From positions 1 through 9,719 of the forward strand of contig CAMKZP010000099.1 in the NCBI GenBank assembly GCA_946477805.1: a stretch of 9,719 nt of DNA, read 5' to 3'. The notes under the pieces are model-generated. The model was not told the DNA's origin. It was given only the letters and a program-made list of their open reading frames with translations, and did no database searches. The DNA is from an uncultured Enterobacter sp. Lineage in GTDB: Bacteria; Pseudomonadota; Gammaproteobacteria; Enterobacterales; Enterobacteriaceae. Both the position numbers and the translations under genes were made by a program. Positions 1 to 6,235 of the stretch are shown here, piece by piece (within the stretch, counting starts at the first letter, position 1; every line of letters begins with the position of its first letter).

Positions 1-1
1 C

Positions 2-127
2 GACAACCTGGTCTTTAACGGGCTGGATGAAGCAGAAGAACGCAACGCGGAACGTCTGGACGACGCGGACAAAAAAGCGCAGGCGATTATCGCCGACGAC
101 GACTGCGGCGACGCCTGCAAGATCTGA
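2..127 (+). CDS. C-terminal end of an unrecognised protein (5' truncated by window)
   Basis: Only the last 41 codons are inside the window, read in frame from base 2 to a TGA at 125-127. The tail is strongly charged and alanine-rich (DEAEERNAERLDDADKKAQ), probably helical, and ends in an acidic stretch with two cysteines (DDDCGDACKI). The clean frame running from the window edge, the enteric codon use and the strong terminator 4 nt downstream show that it is a genuine gene end. I do not recognise the family and give no function. Confidence 0.6.
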   Translation, partial: DNLVFNGLDEAEERNAERLDDADKKAQAIIADDDCGDACKI

Positions 128-131
128 TGAC

Positions 132-161
132 AAAGCACCGGGCGTCCCGGTGCTTTTTTTT
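132..161 (+). terminator. Rho-independent terminator, possibly bidirectional
   Basis: A perfect 11-bp stem (132-142 with 146-156), GC-rich at the top, has a 3-nt loop and continues into eight T residues (154-161). It follows the stop of the + strand gene by 4 nt. On the minus strand the same stem lies 3 nt after the stop of the HbpS-like gene, but is followed by only a short T run (CTTTGTC). It is therefore strong for the + gene and possibly also used by the minus-strand operon. Confidence 0.9.
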
Positions 162-164
162 GTC

Positions 165-644
165 TTACTTATTCAGGGCGTCAATGGCCGCCTGGGCGCA
201 GGCCTCATCAAGATGGCCGCCCGGCGCACCGCCGATGCCAACCGCGCCAATGACCTCATCCCCCTCTTTTACCGGCAGGCCGCCCGCCAGCAGCAGGAAG
301 CCCGGAACGTCACGCATATTCTGCGCGCCCGCGTTGCTCTGCGCGGCTTCCATCACTTTGCCGGAGGCGTTCTTTGTGCTGAGCGCCGTATACGCTTTCA
401 TTTCACTGGCTTTCACCGTGTGCGGACCGGCGTTGTCCGTGCGCTGCACGGCCTTTATCACGCCAGCGCGGTCAACAACCGTTACCGTTACCTGATAGTT
501 TTTCGCCAGACACGCCTGAACGGCGCCGTTCGCCAGGGCATTAGCCTGCGCCAGGGAGAGATTTTTCTGGCTCAGGCTTTGCGCCTGAGCCGACAGGGTG
601 ACGCTACCTGCGACAAGCGCCGCAATCATTATGATCTTTTTCAT
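165..644 (-). CDS. Exported GlcG/HbpS-family protein (PF03928-type)
   Basis: The protein has 159 residues. It starts with an uncleaved-form signal peptide: MKK, a hydrophobic core to about residue 17, then SAQA with likely cleavage after Ala21, so it should be periplasmic. The mature part is one GlcG/HbpS domain, with the typical core VTVTVVDRAG (52-61), the PGFLLLAGGLPV segment (114-125) and the glycine-rich IGAVGIGGAPGGHLDEACA (132-150). Start choice: an in-frame ATG exists at 674, but the ATG at 644 begins the signal peptide and has a GAGG site 8 nt upstream. Characterised members bind haem or cobalamin-type ligands or act as accessory sensors. In Streptomyces, HbpS modulates the SenS-SenR two-component system. 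Here it lies 89 nt downstream of a kinase-regulator pair on the same strand, which suggests a similar role (inference). The ligand is unknown. Confidence 0.88.
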   Translation of the reverse strand: MKKIIMIAALVAGSVTLSAQAQSLSQKNLSLAQANALANGAVQACLAKNYQVTVTVVDRAGVIKAVQRTDNAGPHTVKASEMKAYTALSTKNASGKVMEAAQSNAGAQNMRDVPGFLLLAGGLPVKEGDEVIGAVGIGGAPGGHLDEACAQAAIDALNK

Positions 645-680
645 CGCACATCCTCGAATGTTGGGAGACAGCACGAGGTT

Positions 681-718
681 ACCGACTCAGGCGATGAAAC
701 GTAATTCGGTTGATTACG
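681..718 (-). promoter_or_regulatory. Candidate regulator dyad and weak promoter for the HbpS-like gene
   Basis: A perfect inverted repeat, CGTAAT-N7-ATTACG (700-718), is centred about 65 nt upstream of the ATG at 644. On the minus strand TTACGT, 17 nt and TAACCT form a very weak -35/-10 pair whose -35 overlaps the dyad. A poor -35 touching a symmetrical site fits activation by a LuxR/FixJ-type regulator, and the adjacent response regulator has exactly such a DNA-binding domain. This is inferred from sequence symmetry only. Confidence 0.3.
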
Positions 719-733
719 CACGCGTCCAGGTAG

Positions 734-1345
734 TTATACGGATGGCAATTTGTCGTATTCGCGGATCGCCTGTACCAGGCTGCTGACGCCCAGTTTGGCA
801 AACGCCGCGGCGCGGTGCGCCTCAACCGTACGCGGCGAGAGGCCAAGCCGGGCCGCCGCTTCCTTGTTGCTGCACCCTTCCATCAGCACGGACAGCACCT
901 CGCGCTCTCGCGCGGTAAGCTCTGCGAAACGCGCGGTTATTCGCATCGCCTCCTGCCAGGCGCTGAACCGTCGCTGGCTCTCTTCAAACGCCAGGCCTAC
1001 CGTTTCGATGAGCCTATCGGCATCCAGCGGCTTGGTGAAAAACTCAAACACGCCGTTACGAAACGCCCGGCGGCAGGCGTCGACGGTGCCGTGCCCGGTC
1101 ATAATGATGACGGGCAACAGTGGCCACGGCCATTCCTCCTCCTCCAGCCAGGCCAGCCCGCCCTTGCCCGGCATACGCATGTCCAGCAGCAGGCAGCCGG
1201 TCAGCGCCTTTTCCCCGCCGTGCTGGGCCGTAAAGGCATCGACGCTGTCGAACGTTTTTACGGCCCAGCCCATTCCCGACAGTAAAAATGCCATTGACTC
1301 CCGGATGGAAGCATCATCATCGATAAGCCAGACGGTGTTATTCAT
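734..1345 (-). CDS. Response regulator, FixJ/NarL type (receiver plus LuxR HTH)
   Basis: The protein has 203 residues. The receiver domain covers about 1-120, with the acidic pocket D9-D10-D11, phospho-acceptor D55 (LLLDMRMPG), switch T83 (IMTGHG) and K105 (FFTKP). A LuxR/GerE helix-turn-helix covers about 142-198 (LTAREREVL, SNKEAAARLGLSPRTVEAHR). Length and architecture match FixJ/TtrR-like transcription factors. A GGAGG site 6 nt before the ATG supports the start. The gene overlaps the upstream kinase by 8 nt, so the two are translationally coupled and almost certainly cognate. The loop WLEEEEWPWPLLP (66-78) before strand beta-4 is unusually acidic and Trp/Pro-rich. The target genes are unknown. 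The HbpS-like gene and the nearby ABC transporter are the obvious candidates. Confidence 0.92.
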   Translation of the reverse strand: MNNTVWLIDDDASIRESMAFLLSGMGWAVKTFDSVDAFTAQHGGEKALTGCLLLDMRMPGKGGLAWLEEEEWPWPLLPVIIMTGHGTVDACRRAFRNGVFEFFTKPLDADRLIETVGLAFEESQRRFSAWQEAMRITARFAELTAREREVLSVLMEGCSNKEAAARLGLSPRTVEAHRAAAFAKLGVSSLVQAIREYDKLPSV

Positions 1346-2654
1346 GCCCGGCCTCCAGCTGCAGCACGATCGTCGCGCCGCCTTCAGGTGAATTGCCCAG
1401 GGTGATAGATCCGTTCATGCGCGTCATCAGCGACTCCGTTAAGGTCATACCCAAACCAATGCCCTCTTTTCGGCCGCTGTAAAACGGCATAAAGGCGTTC
1501 CGTAATGCCTCCGGGCTGAAGCCGGGGCCGCCGTCCTTGACGGTGACCCTGATGCCCGCTGCACTTTTCTGGCTTTCGATGCGCACCCAGCCGCGGCCGC
1601 TCCCCCGCTGGGCCTGGATCGCATTGCTGAGCAGGTTGTGCAGCACCTGCTCGAGCCAGAGCCGGTCGGCCAGCACGGTGGTCGCCCCTGGCGCGAAGGC
1701 ATGCGTCACCGCGACAGGTTCAGCCCTGCGCTCGTGCTCCAGCAAATTCACCACCTGCTGCCAGCACTGCGTCAGATCGGTGGCGCGCAGGGTGACTTTC
1801 TCCTGCACCACGTGTTCGCGAAAGCGCGTCAGAAGCGCGCTGATGCGCTGGGTTTGCACCAGCGCAGCCGCCAGCGCCTGCGAGACGGCCTGATGATTGC
1901 CCTGCGTCTGCTGACGCTGCGCGCCCTGGATCCACGTCCGGGCGGCGGTCAGCGGCTGGTTGATTTCATGCACGATCCCGGCGGTGATTTCGCCCAGGGT
2001 GTTGAGTCTGGCGTGCTGGTAATAAAGCGCGCGCCGTTCCGCCTCTTTGCGCGCCCTGCGCTGCCAGACGGCCAGAGCCGCCGCTGAAATCACCAGCCCC
2101 CAGCCCAGAAAAAGCGCCGGATAGAGCAGCCAGGAAATGCCGAACCACGCGGGTTCAGCATCCGCAGAGAGCGTGAACGGTTGAGTATGCTGGGGGAAGG
2201 TTCGCTGCCAGTGCCAGAAGGCGCCTGAAGCCGCAGGCGCATTAGCGTTTTCGCTATAGCGGATCTCAAGACGCGAAAACGTTTGATGTGCGTGGAGTAA
2301 CGGCGCAAGGTCAATCAGAACGCGGATCTGCCGCCAGGGGTTGTAGAGCCAGTACTGATTATCGCCCACGGGTTCAACCCGGGCGGCATCGCGCTCGCGC
2401 CCGGCCGTCTTCTCCAGCGCGAGCAGATGGGGGAATTTTATCCGCAGCGCGGAAATATCTTCATCGCCGTTGAGAAGAGGCAGGACGGATTCATTTTGCG
2501 TGAGGACGGCGCTTATCTCAGAAAAGAGCGCCGAAAACGCCCGATCCCGCTCCCAGAACTGTCGGCGGATCTGCTCGGCGTAAAGCAGGATGCTGCTGAT
2601 AAGGCAGACGGTGGCCCAGATAACCAGCGCGCGCGTGAAAAGTGTGTGCTTCAT
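1338..2654 (-). CDS. Membrane sensor histidine kinase (HEINQPL H-box type)
   Basis: The protein has 438 residues: transmembrane helix 1 at about 7-26, a periplasmic sensor region of about 145 residues (27-171), helix 2 at about 172-196, a dimerisation/phospho-acceptor domain with H229 in GIVHEINQPLTA, then an ATPase domain with N-box HNLLSNAIQA (N344), G1 DGGPGF (374-379) and G2 GIGLGM (398-403). This H-box is typical of FixL/DctB-like kinases, which pair with FixJ- or DctD-type regulators. The sensor region matches no domain I recognise. It is rich in Trp, Tyr, His and Arg. The start at 2654 is preceded by a weak AACGGA site and an in-frame TAA, so a longer start is excluded. It forms an operon with the response regulator (8-nt overlap), followed by the HbpS-like gene. 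Confidence 0.92.
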   Translation of the reverse strand: MKHTLFTRALVIWATVCLISSILLYAEQIRRQFWERDRAFSALFSEISAVLTQNESVLPLLNGDEDISALRIKFPHLLALEKTAGRERDAARVEPVGDNQYWLYNPWRQIRVLIDLAPLLHAHQTFSRLEIRYSENANAPAASGAFWHWQRTFPQHTQPFTLSADAEPAWFGISWLLYPALFLGWGLVISAAALAVWQRRARKEAERRALYYQHARLNTLGEITAGIVHEINQPLTAARTWIQGAQRQQTQGNHQAVSQALAAALVQTQRISALLTRFREHVVQEKVTLRATDLTQCWQQVVNLLEHERRAEPVAVTHAFAPGATTVLADRLWLEQVLHNLLSNAIQAQRGSGRGWVRIESQKSAAGIRVTVKDGGPGFSPEALRNAFMPFYSGRKEGIGLGMTLTESLMTRMNGSITLGNSPEGGATIVLQLEAGHE

Positions 2655-2712
2655 TCCGTTAGCCGTCAGGGTTTACATCCTGTCGACATTAACAGCTAAG
2701 CGTCATCAGAAC

Positions 2713-2747
2713 AAAAAAACGCACAGCTCATTCCAGTACAGCGTGCG
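2713..2747 (-). terminator. Rho-independent terminator of the 60-codon gene
   Basis: Read on the minus strand, CGCAC-GCT pairs with AGC-(bulged T)-GTGCG around an 11-nt loop, and seven T residues follow immediately (2719-2713). It begins 14 nt past the stop codon at 2761. It separates the small gene from the kinase operon that follows on the same strand. Confidence 0.7.
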
Positions 2748-2760
2748 CGTGAGGCGCAGC

Positions 2761-2943
2761 TCAGCGTGACGTTTTATCATAGAACCACTCCGGGTCGATA
2801 TTGGCAACGTCCACGCCGTACAGGCTGGCGACGGGCAGTATTGACTCAAGAACACGTTGCGCGCTGTTCTCCGCATTGCCCTGCCGGGTTGCAAAAAACC
2901 GCCGTAACGTGCTTATCCACTTTTTCATCGTCTTAACCCTCAT
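2761..2943 (-). CDS. Small protein of unknown function (60 or 55 residues)
   Basis: Not recognised. Two starts are possible. The ATG at 2943 gives 60 residues and has AGGTGA 4 nt upstream. The ATG at 2928 gives 55 residues (MKKWISTLRRFF...) and has GAGGG 8 nt upstream, overlapping the first ATG. The N-terminus is basic and amphipathic (KKWISTLRRFFATRQG). The C-terminus is acidic and aromatic (VDVANIDPEWFYDKTSR). There is no transmembrane segment or signal peptide. Ribosome binding sites at the correct distance plus a dedicated terminator 14 nt downstream argue for a real, independently transcribed gene. It lies between the kinase operon and the ABC importer, divergent from the latter. A small adaptor or regulator is conceivable but unsupported. 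Confidence 0.65.
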   Translation of the reverse strand: MRVKTMKKWISTLRRFFATRQGNAENSAQRVLESILPVASLYGVDVANIDPEWFYDKTSR

Positions 2944-3173
2944 CGCTTCACCTGCCCTCAGTTAAGCACCGATATTCCCCGTCAGGGAAATACCAATATC
3001 AACTGTCGATGTGCAGGATCTGCAAATAGCCGCCTCTTTCGTTCACCTGTCAGTAACACATTGTTCACTAATGCTTTTTTGCATATAGCAAAGAACGATT
3101 TTGTATTTGGCGATAGCCTTTGCTTATGGGAGCGTAGCGGGACAAAACAAAAATGATGGAAGGACGTATTACT
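2944..3173. promoter_or_regulatory. Divergent control region between the small gene and the ABC importer
   Basis: This AT-richer stretch holds several symmetrical elements. There are nested inverted repeats at 2971-3000 (GATATT...AATATC outside, TTCCC-N5-GGGAA inside), 28 nt upstream of the small gene. There is a 13-bp dyad TGCAG-GAT-CTGCA at 3012-3024. GTTCAC occurs twice (3041 and 3063), 22 bp apart, i.e. two helical turns. TTTGC-N5-GCAAA lies at 3078-3092. The best + strand promoter is TTGTTC (3061-3066), 17 nt, TATAGC (3084-3089), with start near 3096 and a leader of about 78 nt. The second GTTCAC overlaps its -35. Which regulators act here is not known. Confidence 0.4.
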
Positions 3174-4004
3174 ATGGCAGCAGATAAAAAATCGTATCAC
3201 AAACTGGCGCTGGCCCTGGGCTTGCTGGCTGCAGGCGGCATGCTTTCAGCCCAGGCGCAGGCCGATCGGCTGGCGGATATTAAGGCCGCGGGCGTGGTAA
3301 AAGTCGCCACCTTTGACGCCAACCCGCCGTTTGGCTCCATTGATGCCAAAACGCATGACATTGTGGGATATGACGTCGACTTTGCCAACGCGCTGGCGAA
3401 AGCGCTTGGCGTGAAGCTGGAGCTGGTTGCGACCAACCCGGCCAACCGTATCCCGCTGCTTCAGTCCGGCAAGGCGGATTTGATCGTGGCGGACATCACC
3501 ATCACCCCGGAGCGGGCCCAGGCGATCGACTTCTCCACGCCCTACTTCGTGACCGGACAGCAGTTCCTGGTGCCGGCGACATCCTCCGATAAGCTGGATG
3601 AATACAGCCGCGCGCGCATCGGTGCGGTAAAAGGAACGACGGGCGAGCAGGCGCTGCATCAGCGTTTCCCGCAGTCCCGCGTGCTCTCGTATGACGATAT
3701 CCCGCTGGCGCTGACGGCGCTGCGCAACGGCAACGTGCAGGCGATCACCCAGGACAGCCCCATTCTGGCAGGCCTGCTGGCGCAGGCGCCGGATAAAGCG
3801 AACTTCAAAATCCTGCCCGACCTGCTGAGCAAAGAAGAGATTGGCGTCGGCGTCAAAAAAGGCGAAACGGCGCTGCTGAAGGCGGTGAACGATGAGCTGG
3901 TGAATCTCGAAAAAACCGGCCAGGCGGCCAAAATCTACGACGTCTGGTTTGGTCCTCAGACCGCCTCTCCGCAGCCTCGCGGCTTTAAAATAGAAGCGCA
4001 GTAA
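3174..4004 (+). CDS. Polar amino-acid ABC transporter, periplasmic binding protein
   Basis: The protein has 276 residues. A Sec signal peptide (hydrophobic 11-28) ends in AQAQA, with cleavage after Ala30. The mature part is a family 3 solute-binding protein (SBP_bac_3): VKVATFDANPPFG (43-54), NRIPLLQSGKADLIVADITITPERAQAIDFSTPYF (91-125), and a closing VWFG near 257-260. R114 (TPER) and D194 (TQDSP) occupy the positions that bind the alpha-carboxylate and alpha-amino groups of amino-acid ligands in this family. Start choice: ATGs at 3153 and 3156 lack a ribosome binding site, whereas the ATG at 3174 has AAGGA 9 nt upstream. It is the first gene of a four-gene operon. The closest functional relatives are probably Glu/Gln/Asp or cystine binders. 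The exact ligand cannot be read from sequence. Confidence 0.92.
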   Translation: MAADKKSYHKLALALGLLAAGGMLSAQAQADRLADIKAAGVVKVATFDANPPFGSIDAKTHDIVGYDVDFANALAKALGVKLELVATNPANRIPLLQSGKADLIVADITITPERAQAIDFSTPYFVTGQQFLVPATSSDKLDEYSRARIGAVKGTTGEQALHQRFPQSRVLSYDDIPLALTALRNGNVQAITQDSPILAGLLAQAPDKANFKILPDLLSKEEIGVGVKKGETALLKAVNDELVNLEKTGQAAKIYDVWFGPQTASPQPRGFKIEAQ

Positions 4005-4005
4005 T

Positions 4006-4821
4006 ATGCTTTCAGCTCTTTTTTCACACTCCGCGGCCAGCGCCGCGGATTTTTCACATCTGGAACACGCCAGCGTCGAGTTCCGGGATGTGGTTAAACG
4101 CTACGGCGATCGCCCCGTTCTGAACGGCATTACGCTCAGCATTGCGCCAGGCGAAGTTGTTGCCATCCTCGGCCCGTCGGGTTCCGGTAAATCCACCCTC
4201 ATTCGCCTGATCAACCAGCTTGAGACCCTCAACGGCGGCGATATTCTCATCGACAACAAACCCACCGGCCACCTCAGCGGCGCGGCGCTACGCCAGCTGC
4301 GCAGCCGGGTGGGCTTTGTGTTCCAGCAATTTAATCTCTACGCCCATCTCACCGCCAGCCAGAACATTACCCTGGCGCTGGAGCATGTTCACGGCTGGAA
4401 GCCGCTCCCCGCGCAGGAGCGCGCGCTGGCCCTGCTTGAAAAAGTGGGCATGCTGGAAAAAGCGCATCAGCTCCCCGCCCAGCTTTCCGGCGGACAGCAG
4501 CAGCGCGTGGCGATTGCCCGGGCGCTGGCCTCGTCGCCGCAGATAATCCTGTTCGACGAGCCCACTTCAGCGCTGGATCCCGAGATGATTGGCGAAGTGC
4601 TGCTGGTCATGAAAGCCCTTGCCCACAGCGGGATCACCATGATTGTGGTGACGCACGAGATGCAGTTTGCCCGCGAAATCGCCGACCGGGTGGTGTTTAT
4701 CGACGAAGGGCAGATCCTTGAGGTCGCCAGACCGGCGCAGTTTTTCACGCAGCCTGCTCACCCGCGCGCCCGACGCTTCCTGCAAAAAATCCTCGACCCG
4801 CTTCATCAGGAGCCGCTGTAG
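4006..4821 (+). CDS. Amino-acid ABC transporter ATPase (GlnQ/GltL type)
   Basis: The protein has 271 residues. Walker A is GPSGSGKST (56-64), the Q-loop is Q107 (VFQQFN), the signature is LSGGQQQR (160-167), Walker B is ILFDEP (181-186) and the H-loop is H217. This is a complete ATPase of the polar amino-acid subfamily, which powers import from the cytoplasmic face. It starts 1 nt after the stop of the binding-protein gene and lacks a clear ribosome binding site, so translation is probably coupled. The N-terminus carries about 20 extra residues (MLSALFSHSAASAADFSHLE) before the usual first strand. That extension is encoded by a terminator-like hairpin (4030-4054). No other ATG, GTG or TTG gives a full-length domain. 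It overlaps the next gene by 1 nt. Confidence 0.95.
   Translation: MLSALFSHSAASAADFSHLEHASVEFRDVVKRYGDRPVLNGITLSIAPGEVVAILGPSGSGKSTLIRLINQLETLNGGDILIDNKPTGHLSGAALRQLRSRVGFVFQQFNLYAHLTASQNITLALEHVHGWKPLPAQERALALLEKVGMLEKAHQLPAQLSGGQQQRVAIARALASSPQIILFDEPTSALDPEMIGEVLLVMKALAHSGITMIVVTHEMQFAREIADRVVFIDEGQILEVARPAQFFTQPAHPRARRFLQKILDPLHQEPL
4030..4054 (+). terminator. Terminator-like attenuator hairpin inside the ATPase gene start
   Basis: A perfect 8-bp GC stem, TCCGCGGC (4030-4037) with GCCGCGGA (4042-4049), has a CAGC tetraloop and is followed by five T residues (4050-4054). It lies 25 nt after the binding-protein stop and within codons 9-17 of the ATPase frame. Partial termination here would give more binding protein than ATPase and permease, a ratio commonly needed by such importers. 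Ribosomes translating the extension could open the stem. Confidence 0.55.
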
Positions 4822-5552
4822 TGCCCGCGCTCGACTGGCAGGGCGTGCTGACCGGGCAGCCCCTGCAGTGGATCGTCTCCGGTTTTCTCACCACGCTGTG
4901 GGTGACGCTCGCGGGCGCGCTGCTGGCCACCCTGCTGACGCTGCTTTTTTTGCTGCTTCGGCTCTCCGGCGGGCGGCTCGGGAACGCGGTGGTCAGCGGC
5001 TGGGTATCGCTGTTTCGCAATACCCCGCTGCTGGTACAGCTGCTGTTCTGGTATTTCGCGGCCTGGAACGGGCTGCCGTCAGGGTTTCGCAATGTGGTCA
5101 ACGCGGATCACCCCTGGTCGATTCTGCCCGGCGACGTCTGGTGGTTTACGCCCGAATTTTTATGCTCCGCCTGGGGGCTGGGGGTGTTTACCTCGGCCTT
5201 TCTGATTGAAGAGGTGGCGTCCGGGCTGCGCTCCGTCCCCGACGGGCAGCGGGAGGCGGCGCTGGCGCAGGGGTTTTCCGCGTGGCGGCTGTTTCGCGAC
5301 ATTCTGTTGCCGCAGGGGCTGGCCAACGCCTGGCAGCCCGTCGTGGGGCAGTATCTCAACCTGATGAAACTCTCCTCGCTCGCCAGCGGCATTGGCTTTG
5401 CCGAGCTCACCTATCAGGTGCGGCAGATTGAAAGCTATAACGCCCATGCGCTGGAGGCGTTTACCCTGGGCACGGCCCTGTACCTGCTCACCGGCGTGGT
5501 GATGGGAACGGTGCTGGTCCGCGTCGGTCCTCGCGCGGGGAGTAAAATATGA
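4821..5552 (+). CDS. Amino-acid ABC transporter permease 1 (GltJ-like)
   Basis: The protein has 243 residues and a GTG start overlapping the ATPase TAG by one base, with AGGAG 8 nt upstream. It is an integral inner-membrane HisM/GlnP/GltJ-family permease: hydrophobic helices at about 17-47 and 66-82, the family motif FRNTPLLVQL (65-74), further helices near 115-131 and 213-235, and the EAA loop EVASGLRSVPDGQREAALAQGFSAWRLF... (131-167) that contacts the ATPase. It is longer than HisM-type permeases because of a periplasmic insert at about 83-112 (NGLPSGFRNVVN...WWFTPEF), as in GltJ. With the next gene it forms a heterodimeric channel. A stop/start overlap with the next gene indicates coupling. 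Confidence 0.93.
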   Translation: MPALDWQGVLTGQPLQWIVSGFLTTLWVTLAGALLATLLTLLFLLLRLSGGRLGNAVVSGWVSLFRNTPLLVQLLFWYFAAWNGLPSGFRNVVNADHPWSILPGDVWWFTPEFLCSAWGLGVFTSAFLIEEVASGLRSVPDGQREAALAQGFSAWRLFRDILLPQGLANAWQPVVGQYLNLMKLSSLASGIGFAELTYQVRQIESYNAHALEAFTLGTALYLLTGVVMGTVLVRVGPRAGSKI

Positions 5553-6235
5553 TTGCCGGAATGAATACGATCGTCGAAAACCTGGACTATCTGCTGTGGG
5601 GGCGCATGGCGGCCGGCGAGCCCGGCGGCGTGCTGCTTTCGCTGATGATGGCAGCGGGCGCGGCGGCGCTGGCCCTGCCCGGCGGCATCGCGCTGGCGTG
5701 TCTGGCCTGGCGCTATACGGGGCTGCTTCGCAAGGCGCTGTTCCTGTGGGCGGAGGTTATTCGCGGCATCCCGTTAATCTTTGTGATCTTCTGGATGTGG
5801 TATCTGCTGCCGCTGCTTACCGGCGGCGATCTTCCGGGCGCCCTCACCGTCACGCTGGCGCTGGCCTGGTTTACGGCCGCCTCGGTGATGCACACGGTGC
5901 TGGCAGGGCTGGGCGCATTGCCGAAGGGGCAGTACGAAGCCGCGCTGACGCAAGGCTTCAGCACCCGGCAAACCCTGTTGCGCGTGCTGCTTGTGCAGGT
6001 GATGCGTAATATTCTGCCGTCTCTGGTGGGGATTTTTATCAGCCTGCTGAAGGATACGTCGCTGGCCTTTATTGTTAACGTGCCGGAACTGACCACCGTG
6101 GCGGGACAGGTGAACAACCGGGTGCAAATCTACCCGGCGGCCATTTTTATCTTTACGGGTGCGGTCTACTACCTGCTCTGCTGCTCGCTGGAGCTGCTGG
6201 CGAAACGCTGGCGGTTCAGCCGGCCAGCGCCTTAA
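5549..6235 (+). CDS. Amino-acid ABC transporter permease 2 (GltK-like)
   Basis: The protein has 228 residues, an ATGA overlap with the previous gene and GGGGAG upstream. It has HisM/GlnP-family features: helices near 28-53, 65-90, 98-120 and 195-215, the motif EVIRGIPLIFVIFW (69-82), and the EAA loop centred on LPKGQYEAALTQGFSTRQTLLRVLLVQ (124-150). It is the second half of the heterodimeric inner-membrane channel. It is the last gene of the operon. No + strand terminator follows: its final 20 nt overlap the 3' end of fumD on the other strand, and the nearest hairpin (6488-6516) has no T run in this orientation. Transcripts therefore probably run antisense into fumD. Confidence 0.93.
   Translation: MIAGMNTIVENLDYLLWGRMAAGEPGGVLLSLMMAAGAAALALPGGIALACLAWRYTGLLRKALFLWAEVIRGIPLIFVIFWMWYLLPLLTGGDLPGALTVTLALAWFTAASVMHTVLAGLGALPKGQYEAALTQGFSTRQTLLRVLLVQVMRNILPSLVGIFISLLKDTSLAFIVNVPELTTVAGQVNNRVQIYPAAIFIFTGAVYYLLCCSLELLAKRWRFSRPAP

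Noticed and set aside
815..1285. Long + strand reading frames opposite the kinase, regulator, metQ and metN genes
   Set aside because: They are mirror frames of GC-rich genes; the minus-strand products have complete recognised domains and the + frames have none.
3010..3026. CRP site (TGTGC-N6-TGCAA) upstream of the importer
   Set aside because: Only the left half resembles TGTGA; the right half departs from TCACA at several key bases, and a better dyad (TGCAG-GAT-CTGCA) explains the symmetry.
3108..3124. Sigma-54-like promoter (TTGG...TTTGCT) before the importer operon
   Set aside because: GG (3109-3110) and GC (3122-3123) are 11 nt apart instead of the required 10, and the CAC after GG is missing. 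One-base spacing changes normally abolish sigma-54 promoters.
3153..3173. Upstream ATGs as the start of the amino-acid binding protein
   Set aside because: They lack a Shine-Dalgarno site, whereas AAGGA lies 9 nt before the ATG at 3174. The extra residues would only lengthen the signal peptide's N-region.
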